This document shows, one piece after another, positions 11,121 through 20,300 of a stretch of DNA of 64,000 nt; the first letter of the stretch is position 1, and each line of letters opens with the position of its first letter. Below the pieces are notes generated by a model. That model searched no databases. It saw nothing but the letters and a program-made list of their open reading frames with translations, and had not been told where the DNA came from. This stretch comes from Anagrus nilaparvatae (taxonomy: Eukaryota; Arthropoda; Insecta; Hymenoptera; Mymaridae): NCBI GenBank assembly GCA_022575985.1, contig JAKSXM010000040.1:10062001-10126000 (forward strand). Direction: 5' to 3'. The position numbers and the translations under genes are program-made.

Positions 11121-12682
11121 TTGCAGTCCAGCTTCTGTGCATTTTTCCTTGGGCCACCTTGATCATTTTCTGATCGCTTTTTGGAACTCAGAGCACTTCC
11201 TGGAACCTGGGAAGTGTTTGAGCATTTTTTCGTTTAATTTGGCAGCTTTGCACAGGAAGCATTGCAGCTTCCCTGTACATTTGACTACCTTGTGGTTTCC
11301 CATCCCACATTTAAAGCATACTTTGCTTCGATCGGGTCCTTTGCAATTACCTGCTATGTGGCCATCTGAAGCATCTAAGCGGAGTTGCCTATAGTCTTAC
11401 TCTACAACTGCCCAAGCCTAGCTTAATGCTACCTTTCTTTATCAGCTTGAATGCCGCCTTCTCGTACAGCTCTACCGTGGCTGATCTCTGTTCCCGAATG
11501 TTAGGTTGAGATAGCTTCACCATGATAGGCCCGATTTCCTTTAGAACGTCTTTCAAGACTACCTCTACTTCCTCTTTAGTATTAAGGCAATCGATGTCTC
11601 GAATCTGAAGAGTTCGGCGTTGTGTCAGACATGTGACATTCACGCTCTCTCCCATTGTTGCCTTAAGTGCCTCAAAAAAGGCTGTATGCCCTTCTGTTTT
11701 TCCTCGCATCTCGATCAATACGTTACCAGCTTGGGTTTTCCGAACTGCACAGATGTTAGTTGCAGTGGCTTCTTCCATAATGCTCTCCTTGATCGGCTTC
11801 AAGACATCCGCGTACGCTCTCCCTTCTAGTAGCTTCATCGCGACTGCTTTGTCTCTAGCTCTGGGAAGCTTCGCTTTCCCATTTGCGTTTGCTTTCTTTT
11901 TTTTTCCTTTTCCTTCCTCCTTTTCTCTCGCTGCCTTTTTCCTTTTCTTCCTCCTGTTCCTTTGGCCAGTTCCAGACCAACTCTTGAAAGTCCTTATTGT
12001 CTGCGGAAGGAGTTTGGGTGGGTCCCAGCGTATTATCTCCATTTCTTTCCGCTGCTGCCACTGTTTCATCTGTTAGCCTTATCAGTGAAACAGTAGCACT
12101 AGGGAGCGTTTGCGGATTGGTTGCCCTGGTAGCTGAGAGTTGTTTTGCCGCAGATGCAGCAGAATTGGCTTTCAGTGCCAAATTTTTTGAGCTCTTTTCA
12201 CCTGCAGACTTCTTTGAGGTAGTCTGTTTTCCACTGTCATTTTCCTCTTCCGAGTTTTCTCAAACCCTTTTCTTTGTATGTTTAGCGGCTTTAGTTTGCT
12301 CGCTAATATACTGCTTAAGTTCAGTTTCGATGGCGAGGACTCCTCGGGCTTACATGCCCTTAATTGTCCTTAACATGCTTAGATTATTCTTGAGCAGCCT
12401 AACACCGTCTTGGATTGCCATCGAAATGTTAGTCTGCTATTTAATCTTATCCTCCATCTGTTCAACTCAAGTAAGCATTTCATCATGGCACTTCTCGATG
12501 GTCGCACGACATCGGTTCAGGTTTGTGACGTTTTTGCCAATTGAAGTACTGGCAAAAGTCGTCTGAACAATATCTTGGTCTCCATCTACGATTTCACCGT
12601 CCATGTCCTGTGTAGAAGGATCTTGGATATTCTTATCCTTTTGATTCATGCTTTTGTTTATGTTTTTTACAGACATTTTCAT
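11121..12682 (-). pseudogene. R1-A ORF1: gag-like nucleic-acid-binding protein, frameshifted
   Basis: The N-terminal piece starts at 12,682 (MKMSVKNINKSM). The middle piece (12,069-11,389) has a Lys/Glu-rich basic stretch and then the conserved ORF1 domain (EGRAYADVLK through YEKAAFKLIKKGSIKLG). The next frame (about 11,370-11,230) has zinc-knuckle-type Cys/His clusters (GHIAGNCKGPDRS, VCFKCGMGNHKVVKC, CFLCKAAK). The same order is seen in the better-preserved R1-B ORF1 at 34,002-35,939. In R1-clade elements this protein binds element RNA. Confidence 0.8.
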
Positions 12683-13298
12683 TTCAATAAGAATTCATCA
12701 CTCCATGTTCAACGGCCTCCTTCGACCCCTCACATTCTGGGCAGCTGACATGCAGACTGGTTGCATCACAGAGAATATAGGTGACAGCATGTACTTGCAC
12801 TACCTTGCTCCTCCTATTTCTCCACGAATAAAAGCATAATTCGCTTCGGAAATTTAGAGTCCTCCAGCAGCTTGGGTACATACCGGCAACATCTCCAAGC
12901 CGTTAATGATGGGCTCCGGCTGCAGAGAACCCCACCTCCCGTTTTGCGCAGCAGAGGCCAAAGATGGTTCAGTTTGCTCGGCACGCAACCAGACAGCTCG
13001 CTTCCCCATCCAGGATCCTCTTTTGGCACTCATGGGTCGCGCCGCACGGCATACTGTCCATATTGGCATGTGTGTAGACAAACACATTTAGCTGTGTTTG
13101 TAAACACACATGTCCCGCATTGGCAGACACACGGCGAAGGATTTTAGAGTTTCCTCAAACACAGCTAGAGTTCCTTAGGTTTGCTTTGCCCATCCAGAAA
13201 GGCCGAAGTCTTGGCCCCGAGGTTTACCTTCACACTTTACCAAACCAGAAAATAATAACCTCCAGTCATAGTTTAGCGGAGCCCGCAACTAACCTAAG
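12683..13298 (-). other. R1-A 5' UTR
   Basis: GC-rich sequence upstream of ORF1 on the minus strand. It ends abruptly at the AT-rich flank where the target-duplication copy TAGATAATCTAT begins (13,299). Several short overlapping frames occur on both strands; none resembles a known protein and I treat them as chance. Confidence 0.6.
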
Positions 13299-13310
13299 TA
13301 GATAATCTAT

Positions 13311-14640
13311 AAACAAATATATAATATCATAATAATAATAACAAAATTTCTGATAATAATAATGAAATAAGAATAACCTCGATAATAATAATGAAATGAG
13401 CAATAATAAATTTGAATCCATTGACAAAAATATAAGATCTAAGTTAACTGATATTCAAAGAGCATTAAAAGTTGATAATCATATTAAAAATCTTATGATT
13501 ACACATAATGTCAATACTACTTCAAAATTTCTTAAAGAAAATAAAAATATTTTATTCACTACTGCTGATAAAAGTAATGTTACACATTTAATAGAATTTG
13601 TAATAATCTTTTATCAGATACTAATACTTATGAATTTATAACTGATAATAAAGAACTTAGATTAAAATACTAGATTATCAACAGAAAGTTAAAAAATAAC
13701 AGTTTATGAAATATTAAAATATCTTAATAATTGTAGATACTTATACAAAAAATATAATAAACTACAGTTAACTGGCACTAAAACTGTTTTGGCAAAGTTC
13801 TATGAACCGTTAAAAACTCATAAAGAAAATTTTATGGTTGATCTTCCTTTTAGACCTGTCATAACTGACATAAACACTCCTCTATCTTTTTTATTAAAAT
13901 TTTTATGTAATGTACTTCAAAATTGCTGTTCACTTCCTCAATTAAATGTAAAAAATAGTTTTGATATCAAAGAAGAACTTAAAGATATTTCTATACCTGA
14001 AGATTAAATCCTTATTTCTTTAAATATAAGATCTTTATTCTCTAATATTTCTAAGGACCAAGTTTTACAATCTTTGGATAAAAGATTCAATAAAATACAT
14101 TCCAAATGAAAAATTCCTTTTCATGTAATAGTTTACGTTATTAATTTTATTTTTGACAATCTATAATTTACATTTAATGATCAAGTGTATAGACAGATTC
14201 TGGGCACCCCCATGGGGTCAGCTGTATCTCCACTCATTGCTGATCTAGTTATGGAAGATATAATAACTGAAGCTCTGTCTAAATTAGATTTTTCTCCGAT
14301 TTTATATCTACGCTATGTAGATGACATGCTTACATGCATTCCCAAAATTAAAATAGAACAAATAATTTATAAAATTGAAAAAAACAAAATTTTATAACCG
14401 GTTTGTGTAACTACACAACCAACGAGCATGGAACATGTTTGCTCATAATAGTAATAAATCCAAAACCCAAAATTACAATAAATCCTGAAATATATACTAT
14501 CCTAAGTTTATAAATTTAGGCCTCATCCAGGGTATTCTGCTGGTCCTCTGTCTCTTGAGCTGTTATGGTTAAAGCGACATCATCCGCGTATCCGATCATG
14601 GAGCATCCACTTTTTAATTAACAATAATGGTAAAATTATT
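13311..14640 (+). pseudogene. PLE-A Penelope-like reverse transcriptase, 5' and palm part
   Basis: The N-terminal piece (from 13,396) includes TTSKFLKENKNILFTTADKSN, resembling the pre-RT region of Penelope-like elements. The fingers piece (13,789-14,007) includes FYEPLKTHKENF and LPFRPVI. Motif A reads SLNIRSLFSNI at about 14,029-14,061, with Asn where the catalytic Asp is expected. Motif B-C (14,185-14,397) has GTPMGSAVSPLIADLVMED and RYVDDMLTCIP. There are stops and shifts between pieces. The frame reaches INNNGKIIT at 14,619-14,642, where the TA-flanked element interrupts it. It resumes at 19,308 with NWFQKP. Confidence 0.8.
14519..14612 (-). mobile_element. 93-bp internal fragment of an R1-clade RT gene
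   Basis: This stretch matches 31,989-32,077 of R1-B closely, with a few differences. On the minus strand it encodes the RT motif-C region (MIGYADDVALTITA, then EDQQNTLDEA). It is embedded in the PLE-A coding region, has no poly(A), and is neither a 3' end nor a 5' end of R1. It looks like patch or filler DNA from repair rather than a normal retroposed copy. Confidence 0.8.
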
Positions 14641-14667
14641 ACTACAGGCGTCCCTCCTTATACGCGG

Positions 14668-15500
14668 TTAATGTATTCCAGGAAGGTGCCGCGTGTAAGG
14701 AAACCGCGTATACAGAGACCAAGGTCTTATGGGAATAAGGGGGTTAGGTTCCAAACACTCCAACTTTCCAGGCTTAATAATAATTTTTTTGTATTTTTGT
14801 GTACTTATTTTTTAGTGAAATATTAAGTTATATTTTTTTATATATGTCTGTTTAATTTACTTAAGTGAGAAAACTGTCCCAAGGTCGAAGCACTATGACG
14901 AATCCTATCTTTGTTGTCTCTTATAGTTCGTACAGAAGACTCATTGATTTTAAACTTTCACGCAATGGCTGTGAATATCTCTCAAGATTCGAGCAAATTG
15001 TTAGATTTTTAGCTTCACACCATAATATCCAAGACATTCCTTGCTTTTTTATTTGGAGAATTTTTGAATTTGAAAGCCATAATTTATGAAAGAATACTTA
15101 TAATAATTTTGCTTATTTGAGAGATGTTAAACTTTAATAATTTTTAATAACTATTTATAGTTTAATAATTTTTTGCCTTCCCGGGCGTAAAACTCGTGCG
15201 TAAAGAATTTTCTGAACTCGCTCTACGCCTAGGTGGGCAAAAAATAGTGTAAGCACCATGGGTAAAATACTTTAGACACGAGCGTGAACACATATCACTT
15301 GTGCCCGGCTTCGCCGAGCACTCTTGCTAGTGCTCACGCTAGTGCCAAAACTTTTACGTCCTTGATACTTAATATACTATTTCTTGTCTGAGAGATGGTG
15401 ATGTTTAATAAATGAGCATAATTAATTTTGTTTCATAAATTGGTTATGTTTCAAAATAATAAAAAAAGACAATCAGTAAAACTGATGTAAAAATACTTTA
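14668..15500. other. Interior of the TA-flanked element, no recognised gene
   Basis: A 74-codon frame at 14,865-15,089 (MRKLSQGRSTMTNP...) has no recognised domain. A more GC-rich block at 15,180-15,360 contains GGGCGTAAAACTCGTGCG and a reversed-looking TTTTACGTCC, possibly a small nested inverted-repeat element. I cannot assign either. Confidence 0.35.
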
Positions 15501-16068
15501 GATGTTAATAAAGTCCGAGCTTTCAACACACATTATAAGTCTTTATCAAGGCTAAAAAATATACATATATGGTAAAATAATATAAATTTGAATAAAATTA
15601 ATTTTTTAAAAAACTTACAATATGATGTTAAATACTATAGTTAAATATCAGAAACTTAATATAACAATGATATAAAATCTTTTCTTAATCCTAGTTATTA
15701 TATACATTTGATTAAACCTATAGATATATTACGTAAAAAGTTACTTTATAAACCAAAAATATTAACTTATTTACAAATAAAAAACAAAAGTTTATTACTT
15801 AATATATATTAATATGATTTCTTCTTGAGGTGTTGTTATTGTCTAACAGTCAGCTGATAATTTAAAAATATGATAGAAAACGTATATGTATAGACATCTA
15901 CATTCCAGGATGTCAATTAAAAATCATAATAAAGAATGATGATAAGGTAGATATATTATAACAAATATTCATATACTTTTTTTCATTTTATGGATGTTTG
16001 ACAGATATGGTTTAAACAATTTTTCAGAGTCCCCTTGCTCATTTATGGTGTTCTTATAAATGTTGATG
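15501..16068 (-). repeat. PLE-B pseudo-LTR, inverted left copy
   Basis: Inverted match to 18,459-19,024 with a few percent difference. It includes the end of the GIY-YIG protein gene (complement of the part encoding INIYKNTINEQGDSEKL) and the non-coding tail. Penelope elements characteristically have such long repeats, in direct or inverted arrangement, around the coding region. Confidence 0.8.
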
Positions 16069-16739
16069 GATAAAATAATAATTTAGAACGTGACTTTTAC
16101 GAGCATAATTTGTTGTTTATTAATTTTTAAAAAACATTAATCCAACGTTTCGATTACAATGTAATCTTTTTCAAGGCTGGAATATTATATGACATTAGTT
16201 TACGAAAAAATATACATAGAAATTTTTTACAAAAAAACTTACAAGATGAAATAGTTATTGACAAAACTGTTTTAAAAATATCATAAAACGTTATGGTATA
16301 CATAATAACTATGCGTGACATAATTGAAACAATAACTGTAAAACAGATTTAATTGTGCATATATAGTCAAAATATGATTAAAAATATGAAAAAAATAAAT
16401 AAAAATTAACCTACGTATAGTAAAATATATAAATGTGAATATTGCACAAACAATAAATAGTACATATTGATAATATGAAAATTACTAATTTAGAAAAACA
16501 TGTAATAAATATTACATTAACTTAAGATAACTCTATTGAAAAGCAATACGTTATAATGCTTTTAAATAAACTACAATGTTTTGATTGTTATTATTATTAT
16601 TTTATTCCGTCAGCTGTCAGATTATCATAATGATGGTAGAATCATACAACTATAGACATCCATAGCCAGGAAGGATAACCACAAACTTCATGTTAAGTTA
16701 CGATGATAATAAACTTCTGTGATAATGTAGACGCATTGT
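16069..16739 (-). repeat. Penelope pseudo-LTR of a related copy (PLE-C)
   Basis: Non-coding tail following the minus-strand PLE fragment at 17,057-16,740. It is similar in layout to the PLE-B pseudo-LTR but diverged in sequence. It carries the hairpin motif at 16,130-16,180. AT-rich, with no other gene. Confidence 0.5.
16130..16180 (-). ncRNA. Hammerhead-ribozyme-like hairpin, degenerate
   Basis: On the minus strand CTTGAAAAA is followed by a perfect 6-bp stem GATTAC / GTAATC (16,166-16,161 and 16,157-16,152) with a 3-nt loop, then CGAAACGTTGGATTAATG. The stem followed by CGAAACGTT repeats the pattern at 6930-6946 in another Penelope copy. The first core strand is not CUGAUGA. Confidence 0.45.
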
Positions 16740-17057
16740 TTATAACAACGATGATTTATTTGACAGGCTTTTTCTCATTTTGTGGATATTAGACAAATAA
16801 AGTTTTAAAAGTTGTTGTGAATCTCCTTGCTCATTTATGGCGTCCTCATAAATATTAATGTGTAGAACCTCACTGGTTTTTCTCTTGTGATAATTAGATT
16901 CATGATCTAATAATTTAAACTTAGACCAAGCAAAATTGTGTTTTGTAGTTTTGTAATGTTTTAATACAACAGGATCATCATTAATATTTTTTTGACTTGT
17001 TTTATCATTATTGATTTCACAATAATTAGGGGTATCTTCAAGTACATCAACGTACAA
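16740..17057 (-). pseudogene. Penelope C-terminal fragment (PLE-C), inverted
   Basis: The encoded segment contains VVLKHYKTTKHNFAWSKFKL, LDHESNYHKRKTSEVLHINI, NEQGDSQQLLKLYLSNIHKM. It parallels the C-terminus of the PLE-B protein (VVLTHFKKTRHNFSWPKFRI and so on), that is, the part after the GIY-YIG nuclease. The reverse transcriptase and nuclease core are absent. It joins head-to-head with the plus-strand PLE-B RT at 17,057/17,061. Confidence 0.75.
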
Positions 17058-17060
17058 AAG

Positions 17061-17820
17061 GTTAGATAAAGACCCTCTTGAAGGTTTACAAAAACGTAAA
17101 TATCAATTTTTAAGACGTTGGAACATAAATGGTTTTTTAACCAAGAAATTCCACAAATTTAGCTTCACACAAACAAATACGTGCTTAGCTAGAATATATT
17201 GTCTTCCGAAGGTTCTTAAAGTCATTTTTGATAATAATGGTCGCATGGTTTGTAAATTTAGACCTGTTGTTTTAGCTAAAAAAATCAGCATAATATTAAA
17301 TAACTGCATTAAAAAGCCTGATTCTTACATACGAAATAGCAGTGATTTTATTGAAAAAATTAAAAACATCTCTATCCCTGATGACTACTTATTTGTTAGC
17401 TTTGATGCCACCAGTTTGTTTACAAACGTTCCTCCTGAGTTAGTCAAATCAGGCATTGAGAGGAGGTATGAACAAATGAGGAAACATACCATCATTCCTT
17501 TAGATTAATTTTTTGAGGCAATTGACTTTCTAAATGATAATACGTTTTTACAATTCAACAAAAAGTACTACAAGCAAGTATTTGGGACCCCTATGGGTTC
17601 AGCTGTTTCATCAGTTTTCTCTGATATTGTTATTTCTGACTTAAAAACACAATGTCTAAATAGTATTGATTTTAAACCAATATTTTATTTTCGGTATGTA
17701 GATGACATCATTACTTGCATACCAAAAAACAAAATTATGGTTATGTTGAATATATTCAATTTTTACCATCCTAAGTTACAATTTACTCATGAGGTTGAAC
17801 AAGAAAATACTATAAACTAG
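17061..17820 (+). pseudogene. PLE-B Penelope-like reverse transcriptase
   Basis: The frame enters at the junction with DPLEGLQKRKYQFLRRW and CLARIYCLPKV (the Penelope IYGLPK-like block), then FRPVV, motif A SFDATSLFTNVP with Asp intact, an in-frame stop at 17,506-17,508, then FGTPMGSAVSSVFSDIV and motif C RYVDDIITCIP intact. It stops at 17,820. The thumb block (TNW..KP..SGR) expected next is missing, so about 150 residues have been lost before the nuclease part. 5'-truncated. Confidence 0.85.
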
Positions 17821-18558
17821 ATACAAGATACAAAATACTAGAAATTATATACAATAAAATATAAAAAAGATAATAATATAGCAAGCAATTATGACACTAT
17901 TGACATCCAAAAATCCATTAGTATTAAGAAACCAAAATTATGTGTCCCCTTTGTTGATGGTTTCTATGATGACATGAACAAATGCTGTAAGAGACACAAC
18001 ATACTTGCTATACCAAAAATTGTAAACAATTTAAGTGATAACAACATCATTATAAAAGCCAAGGATAAAATTCCCAAAGAAAAACAAATTGGCATAGTAT
18101 ATAAATTTGATTGCTCTGAGTGTCCAGCTACTTACATTGGTGAGACCAAGAGTGAAGTGGGCATAAGACTGGGTGAACACAAAGGACCCATAGATGCAAT
18201 TATAAAAAAAGAAGAGAAAGAAATAAACAAAAATGAAACTGGTATACCCTGTAAGAGACCACAAAGACGCGTTGTTGTTAAAAAACCACCAAGTTATATT
18301 GATAACAATGATGACCAAGAAAAGCAAAAAAACGCTAGTGATGAGAATGTTGTGTTAACACATTTTAAAAAGACCAGACACAATTTTTCTTGGCCAAAGT
18401 TTAGAATTCTTGATCATGAGTCAAATTACCACAAGAGTAACACTAGTGAAGTTTTATACATCAACATTTATAAGAACACCATAAATGAGCAAGGGGACTC
18501 TGAAAAATTGTTTAAACCATATCTGTCTAACATCCATAAAATGAAAAAAAATATATGA
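17821..18558 (+). pseudogene. PLE-B GIY-YIG endonuclease part
   Basis: After stops at 17,820 and nearby, the frame reads KKPKLCVPFVDGFYDDMNK, then the nuclease: IGIVYKFDCSECPATYIGET (GIY...YIG), IRLGEH (the conserved Arg and a following His), a Lys-rich insert, and the tail LTHFKKTRHNFSWPKFRILD. In Penelope-like elements this domain makes the nick that primes reverse transcription. The nuclease core (17,974-18,558) is open and its visible motifs are intact; the linker upstream is damaged. Confidence 0.85.
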
Positions 18559-19024
18559 ATATTTGTTGTTATATATCTACCTTATCATCATTCTTTACTA
18601 TGATTTTTAATTGACATCCTGGAATGTAGATGTCTACACATATACGTTTTCTATCATATTTTTAAATTATCAGCTGACTGTTAGACAATAACAACACCTC
18701 AAGAAGAAATCATATTAATATATATTAAGTAATAAACTTTTGTTTTTTATTTGTAAATAAGTTAATATTTTTGGTTTATAAAGTGACTTTTTACGTAATA
18801 TATCTATAAGGTTTAATCAAATGTATATAATAATTAGGATTAAGAAAAGATTTTTTATCATTGTTATATTAAGTTTCTGATATTTAACTATGTTATTTAA
18901 CATTATATTGTAAGTTTTTTAAAAAATTAATTTTATTCAAATTTATATTATTTTACCATATATGTATATTTTTTAGCCTTGATAAAGACTTCATGTGAGT
19001 CGAAAACTCGGACTTTATTAACAT
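18459..19024 (+). repeat. PLE-B pseudo-LTR, right copy
   Basis: Inverted counterpart of 15,501-16,068. It overlaps the last codons of the nuclease gene and continues to the hammerhead-like motif at 18,978-19,024. Confidence 0.8.
18975..19024 (+). ncRNA. Hammerhead-ribozyme-like motif, degenerate
   Basis: GCCTTGATAAAGACTTCATG is followed by TGAGTCGAAAACTCGGAC. Stem GACT/AGTC closes a 7-nt loop and is followed by GAAAA. TTGATAA differs from the hammerhead CUGAUGA core at two positions, so this is closest to canonical of the motifs in this window. The left copy (15,501-15,550) has lost part of the stem. Confidence 0.45.
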
Positions 19025-19305
19025 ATAAATAAAACATCATCAAGAATTTGCTCGTAAAGGTTGTTATATATTATTTCATTCAGTTTAAATACTCTCCTTA
19101 TTATCGAGCGATAAAAAAATTATTTTGAATTTCTATTATTCAATACTTATTATTTACAATCAGTAAAAATTTTCACTTAGAATTTTGAATAGAACCCGCG
19201 TATACGGAGGGAAAAACCGCGCATAAAGAGGGATGGGAAAAATTAAGAAACCGCGTATGAGCGAAACCCGAGCATATGGAAACCGCGTATAAGGAGGTAT
19301 GCCTG
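19025..19305. other. Right end of the TA-flanked element
   Basis: From about 19,190 the sequence consists of repeated ACCGCG(T/C)AT(A/G) phrases leading to the right terminus, mirroring the left end. No gene. Confidence 0.6.
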
Positions 19306-19307
19306 TA

Positions 19308-19573
19308 ATTGGTTTCAAAAACCATGTTTTTCTGGGCGTCTATTAAATTATAATTCTACTTATCCTAATAGTCAAAAAATAGACATCATTTATAATCTAA
19401 TAGACAGAGCTATAAAATTATCTGATAAAAAGTTTTATTCTGAGAATATTAAACTTTGCAAAAGTTTATTATTGTTAAACAATTATTCTATCAATTTTAT
19501 TAATAAATATATTAATAAAAGATTGCATATTATAAATCAAATTCATAATAATAATAATTATAATAATAATAAT
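19308..19573 (+). pseudogene. PLE-A thumb/linker, continuation after the insertion
   Basis: The frame resumes with NWFQKPCFSGRLLNYNS, then DRAIKLSDKKFYSENIKLCK and INKRLHIINQIH. It parallels the minus-strand copy at 7356-7655 residue by residue with few differences. It ends in an (AAT)n tract just before the small retroposon. No GIY-YIG domain follows. Confidence 0.8.
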
Positions 19574-19588
19574 AATATAGATGACAAT

Positions 19589-19826
19589 ATATATTATACC
19601 TGAAAAGGGAGTTCCGGTTTGGGGCAAACAAGCGCAGGGGGGTTTATAAAGTGTTTATCCAGTAAGAATCTGGGGCAAAACCGGTGACCATATTCGCCGG
19701 CAGTCTTCCGGTTGTACCTTTGTATAACTGGAAGGTCATGCAAATTTGCGAGTCTTCAAGGCCCGCTAACACTCCATGGTTGATGCAAGATTTACAAGAT
19801 TTCCTTGACAAAAAAAAAGAAAAAAA
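19589..19826 (+). mobile_element. Short poly(A) retroposon with 15-bp target duplication
   Basis: A GC-richer insert ends in an A-rich tail (about 19,810-19,828). It is flanked by AATATAGATGACAAT (574-588) and AATATAGATAACAAT (827-841), 14/15 identical. I see no tRNA-type A or B box. It may be a 5'-truncated LINE 3' end or a non-tRNA SINE. No coding frame. Confidence 0.7.
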
Positions 19827-19841
19827 AATATAGATAACAAT

Positions 19842-20300
19842 AATAAAAATGACAAGAATTAATTATTAGTATATTTATTACTAGTTAATAAGTACCGTGA
19901 TTGTTTATCTAAATGCAGTATACTACTTTTCTTTTGGTTAAGAACAATGTTGTTAATTTCTTCCAAAGATATTTCATCTAATTTTAAGTAAAATGTAACA
20001 AAGTTTATTATATTTAAATATTGTTGGTATGTAAATATATTTTATATTATTTTTAAATTATTGTATATTATTGTTTTAATATTATATCTTAAATAATCAT
20101 TTTTTCAGTTTGAAAAGGTGTACTGTGCGTACATGGAACGTTACGCAGAATAAAAAAAGATCTATTTATTTAGTAGCCCTCGTGGTCAAAAGAATCATCT
20201 CTCTTGTTATTATTTATTTAAAATGGGCGAAAAATTCTCCAATTCTTATAATAACTATAATGTTGCTATTTCCGCCCTATCGGATTGACCACGATTATTA
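19842..20300 (+). repeat. PLE-A pseudo-LTR, plus-strand copy
   Basis: Matches the complement of 6811-7140 across ACAATGTTGTT, TTTAAATATTGTTGGTA, TTTGAAAAGGTGTACTGTGC and CTCTCTTGTTATTA. The hairpin GTGTAC/GTACAT at 20,118-20,134 is a slightly decayed version of that at 6930-6946. It closes the plus-strand PLE-A copy. Confidence 0.7.

Larger units (their letters stand above)
7697..13298 (-). mobile_element. R1-clade non-LTR retrotransposon R1-A, degenerate, near full length
   Basis: On the minus strand the order is 5' UTR (13,298-12,683), gag-like ORF1, endonuclease-RT ORF2, 3' UTR and poly(A) (the T run at about 7702-7720). It is flanked by TAGATAATTTAT (7685-7696) and TAGATAATCTAT (13,299-13,310), an 11/12 match that I read as the target duplication. 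Both ORFs carry many frameshifts. It is much more GC-rich than its surroundings. It lies between the two head-to-head PLE-A copies. Confidence 0.8.
14645..19305. mobile_element. TA-flanked pogo/Tigger-type inverted-repeat element (4.66 kb, composite)
   Basis: The termini are inverted: CAGGCGTCCCTCCTTATACG at the left end, and CAGGCATACCTCCTTATACG as the complement of the right end (21 of 23 identical over the full TIR). It is bounded by TA on both sides (14,643-14,644 and 19,306-19,307), the Tc1/mariner/pogo target duplication. Removing it and one TA restores the PLE-A reading frame across IIT-NWFQKP, which supports exact boundaries. Sub-terminal copies of ACCGCGTAT repeat inside both ends. 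No transposase is visible, so it is non-autonomous. Most of the interior is a Penelope element (PLE-B). Confidence 0.85.

Noticed and set aside
12690..13305. Several short frames on both strands at the 5' side of R1-A
   Set aside because: They overlap each other, share no known domain, and lie in the element's GC-rich 5' UTR, where chance frames are expected.
18031..18327. 98-codon minus frame over the Penelope nuclease
   Set aside because: It is antisense to a clear GIY-YIG coding sequence.
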